From Myxococcus sp. CA023 (GTDB taxonomy: Bacteria > Myxococcota > Myxococcia > Myxococcales > Myxococcaceae), in contig NZ_JAAEAH010000054.1 in NCBI RefSeq assembly GCF_010998615.1, forward strand, positions 1 through 64,000: 64,000 nucleotides of DNA. Direction: 5' to 3'. Positions 45,248 through 53,674 of this stretch are shown here, one piece after another; positions within the stretch are counted from its first letter, which is position 1, and every line of letters begins with the position of its first letter. A program made the translations under genes and the position numbers. Below the pieces are notes generated by a model. It saw only the letters and a list, made by a program, of their open reading frames with translations, was not told the origin of the DNA and did no database searches.

Positions 45248-45805
45248 CTAGAGCGCGACTTCGTCCGTGTCCTTGCGCGGGAAGATGCGGGCGGGAATCC
45301 CCACGGCCACGCTGTCCGGCGGTACGTCCTGGAGCACCACCGCGTTGGCGCCGATGCGCGAGCGCGCGCCGATGCGCACCGGTCCCAGGATGCGGGCCCC
45401 CGCGCCAATCCAGACGTCATCCTCGATGACGGGATAGCCGTTGTCCTTCGCGGTGCCCACGGTGTTGTTCCCGTAGAATCGCACGCGGTCGCCAATGCGC
45501 GCGTCGCCGCCGATGACGACGCCCAGGCTGTGCACGAAGTACACGCCCTTGCCGAGCGTGACGTCCTTGCCAATCTCAATCCCCATCACCGCCGTCTGCG
45601 CCACGCGCAGCACGTGGTTGACCAGGGGGATGCGGTAGGCCAGCGCGGCCTCGCGGGCGCGGTTGAGCGCGGTGATGCGGTACGAGTCACTGGTCAACAC
45701 CACCTTGGCAATGGACTTCGCGTCCGAGTTGCCATTGGCGGCCTTCGCCAGCTCCAGCGCATCCGTGACGAGCGAGCCAATCATCGATTCCCTGGCCTTC
45801 AGCAT
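45248..45805 (-). CDS. epsC: EpsC, hexapeptide-repeat O-acetyltransferase
   Basis: 185 residues resembling serine acetyltransferase. The C-terminal left-handed beta-helix is seen as IGKDVTLGKGVYFVHSLGVV, IGGDARIGDRVRFYGNNTVG and IGAGARILGPVRIGARSRIG (hexapeptide repeats). The histidine of VHSLG fits the catalytic position of the family. In an exopolysaccharide operon, acetylation of a sugar rather than serine is likely. Nine bases separate its start from the epsD stop. Confidence 0.88.
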   Translation of the reverse strand: MLKARESMIGSLVTDALELAKAANGNSDAKSIAKVVLTSDSYRITALNRAREAALAYRIPLVNHVLRVAQTAVMGIEIGKDVTLGKGVYFVHSLGVVIGGDARIGDRVRFYGNNTVGTAKDNGYPVIEDDVWIGAGARILGPVRIGARSRIGANAVVLQDVPPDSVAVGIPARIFPRKDTDEVAL

Positions 45806-45814
45806 GGTGTGTGA

Positions 45815-46828
45815 CTACTCCCCCCGGCCCTGCAGGTAGCGGGCGACCTCGCGGGCAATGCCCGTCCAGCCGCCGGCCTCGCCGCGCGCGCCGCGCAGAT
45901 ACTCCATCCCGTACACCACGGAGGTGCCGGCGAAGGCGGCCTTCTCCAGGCCCAGCTTGTCCGCGGCGTTGGCGGCGTGCATCACCGCGCGCGTCAGCAC
46001 GCGTGACGCGTCCGGCGCCACCAGGGTGGCGGCCAGCAGCGGGCGGGTGAGCGGGTTGGTCTGGAAGAGCAGCCGCCACGGATTGACGTCACGCACGTCT
46101 GGGTGCTTCCGGGCCACCTGCGTGTCGAACATGCCGTAGCGGTGCGCGCGCTTCAGCCAGCGCTCGAAGGACACGTGGTCACTGCCGTGCAGCACGTACG
46201 CGTCACGCGCGAAGACGAAGGCGCATCCGGCCTTCTCCAGTCGCACGCCCAGCTCCACGTCCTCCGACTGGCCCAGCGACTTGTCGAAGCCGCCCACGCC
46301 CACGTAGTCCTCGCGAGGGAAGGACACGTTGCCGGTGAACAGGTGAACGCCACGGGCGCGGGCGCCGGGCGTGGAGAGCTCCTCGGCCATGCGGTTGTTG
46401 AGGTACGCGTACCAGCGCTCGAACAACGGCATGTCGCCAATGGACGGATCCGGCCGGATGCGGCCCAGCACCACGGTGCGCGAGCCCTCCGGGTGGTGGG
46501 CCAGGTGCCGCTCCAGGAAGTCCGGGGCCACCTGCATGTCGTCATCCGTGACGAGCACCACTTCGCCCCGGGCGGCCATGACGCCCCGGTGCCGGGCGGC
46601 GGCGGCGCCCGCGTTCTGCTGCACCTCCACGCGCAGGGTATAGGGCAGGGCCAGGGCCTGCAGCGGCTCGCGGGTGGGCTCCTTGGAGCCGTCGTCCACC
46701 ACGACGACCTCGAACTGCTCGGGCGGCAGCGTCTGCCCGGCCAACTGCCACAGCAGCCGGGTGATGAGGGGCAGCCGGTTGTACGTGGCGATGACGACGC
46801 TGAGCCGGGGCGCGAAGGTGGAGCTCAT
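45815..46828 (-). CDS. epsD: EpsD, family 2 glycosyltransferase
   Basis: 337 residues with a GT-A fold: LSVVIATYNRLPLITRLLWQ at the N-terminus, VVVVDDGSKEPT, then the metal-binding VLVTDDDMQVAPDFL, and the acceptor-side GVGGFDKSLGQSEDVELGVR. The ATG overlaps the stop of the upstream unknown gene (ATGA). Adds a sugar during repeat-unit assembly. Sugar specificity cannot be read. Confidence 0.9.
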   Translation of the reverse strand: MSSTFAPRLSVVIATYNRLPLITRLLWQLAGQTLPPEQFEVVVVDDGSKEPTREPLQALALPYTLRVEVQQNAGAAAARHRGVMAARGEVVLVTDDDMQVAPDFLERHLAHHPEGSRTVVLGRIRPDPSIGDMPLFERWYAYLNNRMAEELSTPGARARGVHLFTGNVSFPREDYVGVGGFDKSLGQSEDVELGVRLEKAGCAFVFARDAYVLHGSDHVSFERWLKRAHRYGMFDTQVARKHPDVRDVNPWRLLFQTNPLTRPLLAATLVAPDASRVLTRAVMHAANAADKLGLEKAAFAGTSVVYGMEYLRGARGEAGGWTGIAREVARYLQGRGE

Positions 46829-47343
46829 GCCTTCTTCTTCTGGGAAGACGCCCGGCGCTGCTTCTTCGTCAGCCGGGGAAAGGTGACGCTGCCGAGGAAG
46901 CGCTCGCGGCCCACGAACTCCAGTGTCTTGTTGGCGGCGCCGAAGTCCGTCTCGCCCAGGGTGACGCAGAGGAGACAGCCGTCGGCGGCCAGCGCCAGCG
47001 GCAGGCTGGCCGGACGGGTCATCAACGAGTCGATGACGGCGACGACACGCTCGCCCCGGGACACACGCTCGCGCAACTCCAGCACCTTCTGCGCGGCGGC
47101 CGTGGGCGACAGGCCGGTGGCGTCTTCCAGGTGGATTTTCTGCGAGTAGGCGTAGGGCGCGCCCGCCTCCAGCACGGCCGTGGCGGCTTCCAGCGCCGGA
47201 GCACCCGGGTGGGCCGGCACCACCGTGAGGAAGCTCCACGCGTGGCGCTCCAGGGCGAACCACAGCCGTTGCAGCGCCGGGGACGGAATGGCGCTGTCGG
47301 TCGAGGTGGCGTCGGCGGGAGGTGCGCTGGAATCGGCTGCCAT
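46825..47343 (-). CDS. Hypothetical protein, first gene of the epsDCBA transcript
   Basis: 172 residues from the ATG at 47343 (an in-frame start at 47385 is possible). VIDSLMTRPASLPLALAADG and CLLCVTLGETDFGAANKTLE resemble part of a P-loop partner of polysaccharide tyrosine kinases but lack a Walker A motif, so it is not a functional ATPase by this view. The C-terminus is basic (RLTKKQRRASSQKKKA). It is translationally coupled to epsD. It probably serves the same pathway. Confidence 0.75.
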   Translation of the reverse strand: MAADSSAPPADATSTDSAIPSPALQRLWFALERHAWSFLTVVPAHPGAPALEAATAVLEAGAPYAYSQKIHLEDATGLSPTAAAQKVLELRERVSRGERVVAVIDSLMTRPASLPLALAADGCLLCVTLGETDFGAANKTLEFVGRERFLGSVTFPRLTKKQRRASSQKKKA

Positions 47344-47605
47344 GGGGAGGGGCTCGGTATAGCGCAACGCGTGGCGTCGGCCCAACGGCCTCTCCGGGCA
47401 GTCCGGGGCGCGGCGGCCCGCCTGGCTGCCGCGGAGCGCGCCTGTGACGCTCGACGGTCAGCGCCTCCCAGACCGGGCGTTCCGTCGCGTGCTCCCCAGG
47501 CGGCCCGGCGGGGCTCGCGAAGCCCTCCCCACCGCGCGCGTGAAGGGCGTGTGACGGGCTGGGTACGCCCCTACCCACGCCGTGGCAGGGGCAGGCAGGC
47601 GTGTT
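47344..47605. promoter_or_regulatory. Divergent promoter region between the epsD-A unit and epsE
   Basis: Transcription must leave in both directions from here. An inverted repeat GGGTA-CGCCCC-TACCC at 47561-47576 lies about 30 bases before the epsE ATG. I found no well-spaced -24/-12 or -35/-10 pair; TGGCAGGGGCAGGC at 47582 has the wrong spacing for sigma-54. Confidence 0.35.
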
Positions 47606-48844
47606 ATGCCATCCACTGTGCAGAAGATTGGCTATTTGATTCCCGAGTTCCCCGGACAGACGCACATCTTCTTCTGGCGCGAGCTGCAGGCGCTCCAGGG
47701 GAAGGGCGTGACGCCGGAGCTGGTGTCCACGCGTCCGCCTCCCGCGCGCATCATCTCGCACAGCTGGGCGCGCGAGGCCATGTCGCGTACGGAGTACCTG
47801 ACGCCGCCGGGGCCGCTGGGGGTCGCCAAGGCCGCCGCGGAGGTGGCCCGCGCCATGCCCACGGGCTGGGCCCGGTGCCTGGCCTCCATCGCCCGAGCGG
47901 AAGGGCTGGACGCGAAGGGCCGCGCGCAGCTGTTGGCCTTCGCCGTCATGGGCGGCCGGCTGGCGTCGCTGGCGCGGGAGCGGGGCTGGACGCACGTCCA
48001 CGTCCATTCATGCGCCAACGCCGCGCACGTGGCGCTCTTCGCGAACCTCCTGTCGGGGTTGCCCTACAGCCTGACGCTGCACGGGCCGCTGTACGACTAC
48101 GGCCCCAACCAGCGCGAGAAGTGGCGGCACGCGCGGTTCGCCTTCGTGATTACGAAGAAGCTGCTCAAGGAAGTGAATGACGAGCTGGCCGGCGCGCTGC
48201 CGTCGCGCATCGAGCTGGCGCCCATGGGCGTGGAGCTGCGCAAGTTCAACCGCTCCGTTCCCTACTCGGCGTGGACGGGTGAAGGCCCGCTGCGCATCTT
48301 CTCCTGCGGCCGCCTCAACCCCTGCAAGGGCCACGCGGACCTCATCGACGCGGTGGGGATGTTGCGCGCGAAGGGGCTGGACGCGCGGCTGTCCATCGCG
48401 GGCGAGGACGAGGCCGGCGGCACCACGTACCGCAAGGTGCTGGAGGCCAAAATCCAGGAGACGGGCCTGGGCGACGCGGTGACGTTGCTGGGCGCGGTGA
48501 GCGAGGACACGGTGCGCGGTGAAATCGAGCGCGCGCACATCTTCTCGCTGGCCAGCCTCCAGGAGCCGTTGGGCGTGGCCATCATGGAGGCCATGGCCAT
48601 GCGCGTGCCCGTGGTGGTGACGGGCGCGGGTGGGGTGCCGGAGTTGGTGGATGACGGTGTGGACGGAATCCTCGTGCCCCCGCAGCAGCCCCGCACCCTG
48701 GCGGACAAGCTGGAGACCGTGGCGCGCGACGCCCAGGAGGCCCACCGGCTGGGCGAGGCGGGCCGCCGCAAGGTGGAGACGACGTTCAGCAGTGAGCGCA
48801 GCGCGGACATGCTCGCGCAGATGCTCCAGCGGGCGGTGGTGTAG
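47606..48844 (+). CDS. epsE: EpsE, family 4-type glycosyltransferase
   Basis: 412 residues, GT-B fold. N-terminal IGYLIPEFPGQTHIFFWREL, central VHVHSCANAAHVALFANLLS, then IFSCGRLNPCKGHADLIDAV and the donor-site EPLGVAIMEAMAMRVPVVVT (E-x7-E pattern). Divergent from the epsD-A transcript, with a 262-base shared upstream region holding GGGTA-CGCCCC-TACCC (47561-47576). Adds a sugar in exopolysaccharide assembly. Confidence 0.9.
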   Translation: MPSTVQKIGYLIPEFPGQTHIFFWRELQALQGKGVTPELVSTRPPPARIISHSWAREAMSRTEYLTPPGPLGVAKAAAEVARAMPTGWARCLASIARAEGLDAKGRAQLLAFAVMGGRLASLARERGWTHVHVHSCANAAHVALFANLLSGLPYSLTLHGPLYDYGPNQREKWRHARFAFVITKKLLKEVNDELAGALPSRIELAPMGVELRKFNRSVPYSAWTGEGPLRIFSCGRLNPCKGHADLIDAVGMLRAKGLDARLSIAGEDEAGGTTYRKVLEAKIQETGLGDAVTLLGAVSEDTVRGEIERAHIFSLASLQEPLGVAIMEAMAMRVPVVVTGAGGVPELVDDGVDGILVPPQQPRTLADKLETVARDAQEAHRLGEAGRRKVETTFSSERSADMLAQMLQRAVV

Positions 48845-49087
48845 CGGGCCACACGGTAGGAGGTCCCGCCGCGCTGGAAGGTGTTGCCAGGCCGTCATTG
48901 GCCCGGTGCGGGCCTTCGGCGGACTGGTGGGTGTCCTGGGGCGGCACCATGATGGGGCCGTCCTGACCGGGGGGCGCTGGGTTCGCCCGCCTGGCAGAGA
49001 CCCGCGGGCACGGCGGGTTGGACCCGTTGCCAACTCCCCCCACGGCGCATGACCGCCTGGGGTCAGGCACGAAGGGAGGCATCGCGG

Positions 49088-50659
49088 GTGAAAATGCCCG
49101 AGCAACCCACGTTCCATGCGCTCACCCGGCTGGAGCCGCTCGCCACGAGCGTCCTGCTGGTGGACGACAACGCGGCCAACCTGCTCGCGCTGGAGGCCGT
49201 CCTGGAGCCGCTGGGCCAACGGTTGGTGAGGGCGTCTTCAGGTCCGGAGGCCCTGCGATGGCTGCTTCGGGAGGAGTTCGCCGTCATCCTGCTGGACGTG
49301 CAGATGCCCGGCGTGGACGGCTTCGAGACGGCCCGCCTCATCCGCCAGCGCCAGCGCACCCGCTACACGCCCATCATCTTCCTCACCGCGCACGGCCGCG
49401 ACGAAGCCCACCTGGTGCACGGTTACGCGGTGGGCGCGGCGGACTACGTGGTGAAGCCCTTCCATCCGGACGTGCTGCGCTGGAAGGTGGAGGCCTTCGT
49501 CGGGCTGTACCTCCAGCAGCAGCGGCTCCAGCGGCACGAGTCCGCGCTGTGGGCGCGCGAGCGCCGGATGCTGGAACAGCAGGGCGAGCTGCGCTTCCGC
49601 CGGCTGGTGGACACCATGCCCCAGTTCGTCTGGGAGCTGCTGCTGGACGGCACCATCGGCTACGCCAACCGGGGCTGGCTGGACTACGCGGGGCTGTCGC
49701 CGGAGCAGGGGCGGAAGTGGAAGGACACGCTGTACTGCCTGCACCCGGAGGACGTTCCCAGCCTTCGGAACGCCTGGCAGGAAGCCCAGCGCAAGGGCCA
49801 ACCGCTGGAGCAGGAATGCCGGCTGCGGCGGGTGGATGGCGAGTACCGCTGGTTCCTGACGCGCACCATTCCAGAGCGGGACGAGAAGGGCCGGCTCGCC
49901 GGCTGGGTCTCCACGGCGACGGACATCGACGACGCGCGCCGGGCGGTGGAGACGCTGCGGGCGGCCAGTGAGGCGAAGGACATGTTCCTCACCATGGCGG
50001 CGCACGAGCTGCGCACGCCGCTGCAGGCCGCGCGGGGGTATGCGCACCTGGCCTCGGTGAAGGCGGGCGACACGCTGGCGCCGGGCGTGGACAAGGCGCT
50101 GCACGGCATCCACCGCAGCGTGAATCGCATGGCGAAGCTGGTGGAGAACCTGCTCGACGTGGGGCGCATCCAGCGGGGCGAGCTGCACCTGGAGCCGAAG
50201 GCGCTGGACGTGGGCGCGCTGCTGCGCGACGTGGCCGAGCACTTCGAGCCGCTGCCCGAAGGCCAGCTCATCGAGCTGGACGCCCCCGAGGGACTGGTGG
50301 TGCCGGGAGACCGCGAGCGGCTGGACCAGGTGTTCACCAACCTGGTGTCGAACGCGCTGCGCTACTCACCGGAGGGCGGACGCATCCGGCTCGCCGCCCG
50401 CGAGGAGGCGGGACGCGTGCACGTGGAGGTGGTGGACCACGGGCTGGGCATCCCCGGCGAGAAGCTGGAGGACATCTTCGAGCGCTTCGGCCGCGCGCAC
50501 GGGATTTCCTACGGCGGGCTGGGCCTGGGGCTGTCGATTGCGCGGGGCATCGTCGAACGCCATGGCGGGCGCATCTGGGCGGAGTCTCCCGGCAGCCAGG
50601 GCATGGGCAGCACCTTTCACGTCGTGCTGCCGGTGGAGCCGGGCAAGCCCGCGCCATGA
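49088..50659 (+). CDS. Response-regulator/PAS/histidine kinase protein of the eps locus
   Basis: 523 residues. The N-terminal receiver domain (VLLVDDNAANLLALEAVLEP; phospho-acceptor in VILLDVQMPGVDGFETARLI; conserved lysine in DYVVKPFHPD) is followed by a PAS domain (LLLDGTIGYANRGWLDYAGL) and a kinase with H-box FLTMAAHELRTPLQAARGYA, N-box VFTNLVSNALRYSPEGG and G-boxes GLGLGLSIARGIVERHGG. The receiver comes first, so it is an input-controlled kinase. The GTG start has GGGAGG seven bases upstream. It is followed by the mgtE-like gene after 45 bases. The output partner is not in the window beside it. Confidence 0.9.
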   Translation: MKMPEQPTFHALTRLEPLATSVLLVDDNAANLLALEAVLEPLGQRLVRASSGPEALRWLLREEFAVILLDVQMPGVDGFETARLIRQRQRTRYTPIIFLTAHGRDEAHLVHGYAVGAADYVVKPFHPDVLRWKVEAFVGLYLQQQRLQRHESALWARERRMLEQQGELRFRRLVDTMPQFVWELLLDGTIGYANRGWLDYAGLSPEQGRKWKDTLYCLHPEDVPSLRNAWQEAQRKGQPLEQECRLRRVDGEYRWFLTRTIPERDEKGRLAGWVSTATDIDDARRAVETLRAASEAKDMFLTMAAHELRTPLQAARGYAHLASVKAGDTLAPGVDKALHGIHRSVNRMAKLVENLLDVGRIQRGELHLEPKALDVGALLRDVAEHFEPLPEGQLIELDAPEGLVVPGDRERLDQVFTNLVSNALRYSPEGGRIRLAAREEAGRVHVEVVDHGLGIPGEKLEDIFERFGRAHGISYGGLGLGLSIARGIVERHGGRIWAESPGSQGMGSTFHVVLPVEPGKPAP

Positions 50660-50704
50660 CGCCGCCGGGCCACCTGCCTGGGGTGGCGGAAGAGGGGGAG
50701 GCGG

Positions 50705-52024
50705 ATGGAGCCCGAGGCCGAGCTGGTCCACGAAGACGAGCTGCGTGACGCGTGGCCGGCGCTGTCGGCGCAAGAGCGGGTGGATGGTTTCCACCTGCTG
50801 CCGCCCGAGCGCGCGCGGGACTTCTTCGCCACCCTGAAGCCTCCAGCGCAACTGGGGCTGCTCGAGGCGCTCTCGTCCGGGGAGCGGGGCACGTGGCTGC
50901 GGGCGATGGCGCCGGATGACGCGGCGGATGTCGTGCAGCGGCTGTCTCCCGAGGCGCGGGAGGCCTGGCTGGCCCTGCTCGACGCGCCGTCCCTGCGTGA
51001 GGTGCGGGCGCTGCTGGCGTATGGCGAGGACGCAGCGGGTGGGCTGATGAACCCGCGCTTCGTCCGCGTGCGGCCGGAGATGCGCATCGACGAGGCCCTC
51101 AGCTACCTGCGCCGGCAGGCTCGCGAGCAGGTGGAGACCGTCTACTACGCCTATGTGCTGGACGCGGCACAGCGACTGGAGGGCGTGGTCTCCCTGCGCC
51201 AGCTCTTCCAGGCCACGCCGGACAAGGCGGTGCGGGAGGTGATGCGCACGGAGTTGATCCGCGTGCGGGAGGACACGGACCAGGAGGTGGTGGGGCGCCT
51301 CTTCGCCCGGTACGGCCTGGGGGCCATCCCCGTGGTGGACGACCAGGGGCGGATGAAGGGCATCGTCACCGTGGATGACATCGTCACCGTGGTGCAGGAG
51401 GAGGCCACCGAGGACATCCAGAAGGTGGGTGGCACGGAGGCCCTGGGGGCGCCGTACCTGGAGGTGGGCCTGCCCGCCATGCTGAAGAAGCGCGCGGGCT
51501 GGCTGCTGGTGCTCTTCCTGTCGGAGATGCTCACCGCCACCGCCATGACGCGCTACCAGGACGAGATTGCCCGCGCGGTGGTACTCAGCCTCTTCGTGCC
51601 GCTCATCATCTCCGCGGGAGGCAACGCCGGCAGTCAGGCCTCCACGCTGGTCATCCGCGCGCTGGCGCTGGCGCAGCTGCGCCTGCGGGACGTGGGCCGC
51701 GTGCTGCGGCGGGAGCTGCTGTCCGGCCTGTCACTGGGGCTGGTGCTGGGCTCGGTGGGCGTGGCGCGCATCCTGCTCTGGCAGGTGCTGTTCCACCTCT
51801 ATGGCGAGCACGCTTTCCGGGTGGCCCTCACGGTGGGGCTGGCGGTGCTGGGCGTGGTGACGTGGGGGACACTGGCGGGGTCGATGCTGCCGTTCCTGCT
51901 GCGGCGGTTCGGCTTCGACCCCGCGAGCGCGTCCGCGCCCTTCGTGGCCACGCTGGTGGATGTCAGCGGGCTGGTCATCTACTTCACCACGGCGGAGCTC
52001 ATCCTCCGTGGCACCCTGCTGTAG
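50705..52024 (+). CDS. mgtE: MgtE-type magnesium transporter
   Basis: 439 residues with the MgtE layout: helical N-domain (about 25-120), CBS pair (about 125-260, including LIRVREDTDQEVVGRLFARY and GAIPVVDDQGRMKGIVTVDD), then five membrane helices with the pore motif PLIISAGGNAGSQASTLVIR and ASAPFVATLVDVSGLVIYF. Mg2+ channel gated by cytoplasmic Mg2+. GGGGGAGG precedes the ATG. Its presence among eps genes suggests cotranscription with the kinase; divalent metals affect exopolysaccharide cohesion, so a functional link is possible but unproven. Confidence 0.93.
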   Translation: MEPEAELVHEDELRDAWPALSAQERVDGFHLLPPERARDFFATLKPPAQLGLLEALSSGERGTWLRAMAPDDAADVVQRLSPEAREAWLALLDAPSLREVRALLAYGEDAAGGLMNPRFVRVRPEMRIDEALSYLRRQAREQVETVYYAYVLDAAQRLEGVVSLRQLFQATPDKAVREVMRTELIRVREDTDQEVVGRLFARYGLGAIPVVDDQGRMKGIVTVDDIVTVVQEEATEDIQKVGGTEALGAPYLEVGLPAMLKKRAGWLLVLFLSEMLTATAMTRYQDEIARAVVLSLFVPLIISAGGNAGSQASTLVIRALALAQLRLRDVGRVLRRELLSGLSLGLVLGSVGVARILLWQVLFHLYGEHAFRVALTVGLAVLGVVTWGTLAGSMLPFLLRRFGFDPASASAPFVATLVDVSGLVIYFTTAELILRGTLL

Positions 52025-52053
52025 CCGCCGCGCTCAGCGCTGGCTCGCGGCGG
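52025..52053. terminator. Bidirectional hairpin between mgtE and wzyX
   Basis: CCGCCGCG (52025-52032) pairs with 52046-52053 across a 13-base loop that itself contains AGCGCT. The converging genes end nine bases apart here, and the hairpin reaches into the wzyX end. It probably serves as terminator for both. Confidence 0.5.
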
Positions 52054-53617
52054 GAGGTGGTGCGTCCTCGTTGGGGTAGGTGATGGCGCCCGGTGGTGGC
52101 ACGGGCGCCGCGGGCGCGGGGCCCAGCAGCCGGCTGTGGGGCATGGGCCACGCGCCGGTGTGCACGGCGAGCTTCCCCGTCATGGCCACGGCCAGCGATA
52201 TCTGGAACGTGCAGATGTACGAGATGATGCCCATGTCCCCGAACACCTGGTTGATGTACGTGGCCACCAGTCCCACGATGATGAGCGCGGCGGCGCGGTA
52301 CTCCGAGACGTCGGTGCGGTGATACGAGCGCACCACCAGGTAGATGGTGACGGCCAGGTACATCCACACGCCCGTGTAGCCCAGCAGCCCTCCGAACGCG
52401 AACAGCCCCAGCAGTGAGTTGTGCGGGTGGAAGCGGTACTGGGGGAAGACGAAGGCGATGTCCGGCAGTGGGATGGGCTCCAGGAACTCGTGCCCGTAGC
52501 CGGTGCCCAGGATGGGGAACTGGGCCCACGTGGCAATCATGTCCAGGTTCTCGATGTCGCGGTAGTCCAGGTTGCCTTCGCCGCCCTGGCCGTCAATCAG
52601 CGAGCGGATGGTCTGCACCGGCGCGAAGACGGACGAGCCGGAGTTCCACCCCGCCGCGATGTACACGACGATGATGGGCGCGAAGAACGGCAGCGTCCGC
52701 ACCAGGAACCGCTTCAGCGGCGTCCACGGGTTGATGAGGAAGGCCGCCAGCAGACAGCCGGCGAAGCTGACATAGGCCAGGCGCCGGTCGTTGAAAATCA
52801 TGCCAATGCCAATGAAGGCGATGATGGCCAGACCGCGCAGCATGTGCGCGGACTTGGGCTTCTCGATGAAGCGCATCGTCGCCACCAGCAGGGCGAAGAC
52901 GAACGTCATCGAGTCGGAGTGGGACGTGGTGTACTCCACCTCCACGCCCAGCTCGTGCACCACGACCATGGCGAAGTAGGTGCTCACCGCGGACTTGGTG
53001 AGGCCAGCCAGGATGATGGTCTTCGCGAAGGCGGGCCAGTCCTCCGGGCCCCGCATGGCGTAGTGATACATCGCCACGATGAAGGGCATCATCGCGGCCT
53101 GGTGCCATTGCCACAGCGAGTTCTTGATGTCCCCGCCCCGGGCGATGCCGCGCACCTCCATCCAGAGGATGGCGACCAGGGACAGCGCCACCACGGCGAT
53201 GAGCGGCCGGGGCATGGGCAGCGGCTCCGGGTCGATGGTTGACTTCGTCACCCGCCGGTACATCGCCAGCCCCATCAACCCGAGGATGAGCACGTCCACC
53301 AGGGGGAAGCGCAGCGCCCCGATTTTGGTGATGTAGCTGAGCTGCGCGAACATCAGTTCGCCCAGCGGGTGGAGCGGCGAGGGCCACAGGCCCGACTGGG
53401 GCCGCTCTGGCACGTAGTCCACCGCCAGGACGAGCCAGGTCACCACCAACACCGGGTACTTCACCGGCACCTTCAGGATGACCCACACCACCCCCAGGCA
53501 CAGCACGGGGGCCAACGCGACCACGGGGTGGATGACGGCGCCGCCCACGGTGGCCAGCACCAGGAAAGCAAGCAGTGCGCCGTAGCGCAGGTAGGGCGGC
53601 CGGTCGGGTGCGTACAT
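52034..53617 (-). CDS. wzyX: WzyX, O-antigen ligase/polymerase-family exopolysaccharide polymerase
   Basis: 527 residues with about 10-12 hydrophobic spans (ALLAFLVLATVGGAVIHPVV; YPVLVVTWLVLAVDYV; PLIAVVALSLVAILW and others). The large periplasmic loop in the second half carries the Wzy-type motif GTGYGHEFLEP and YRFHPHNSLLGLFAFGGLLG (RFHxHN-like, as in Wzy_C). The C-terminal tail is proline-rich. Joins lipid-linked repeat units in the periplasm. Divergent from epsH with only 57 bases between their starts, so the promoters must overlap. Confidence 0.88.
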   Translation of the reverse strand: MYAPDRPPYLRYGALLAFLVLATVGGAVIHPVVALAPVLCLGVVWVILKVPVKYPVLVVTWLVLAVDYVPERPQSGLWPSPLHPLGELMFAQLSYITKIGALRFPLVDVLILGLMGLAMYRRVTKSTIDPEPLPMPRPLIAVVALSLVAILWMEVRGIARGGDIKNSLWQWHQAAMMPFIVAMYHYAMRGPEDWPAFAKTIILAGLTKSAVSTYFAMVVVHELGVEVEYTTSHSDSMTFVFALLVATMRFIEKPKSAHMLRGLAIIAFIGIGMIFNDRRLAYVSFAGCLLAAFLINPWTPLKRFLVRTLPFFAPIIVVYIAAGWNSGSSVFAPVQTIRSLIDGQGGEGNLDYRDIENLDMIATWAQFPILGTGYGHEFLEPIPLPDIAFVFPQYRFHPHNSLLGLFAFGGLLGYTGVWMYLAVTIYLVVRSYHRTDVSEYRAAALIIVGLVATYINQVFGDMGIISYICTFQISLAVAMTGKLAVHTGAWPMPHSRLLGPAPAAPVPPPGAITYPNEDAPPPAASQR

Positions 53618-53674
53618 CGAGACCCGGAGGAGGCTACATCCGGAGAGCGGGTTGGGATAGATGGAGTGGCACGT

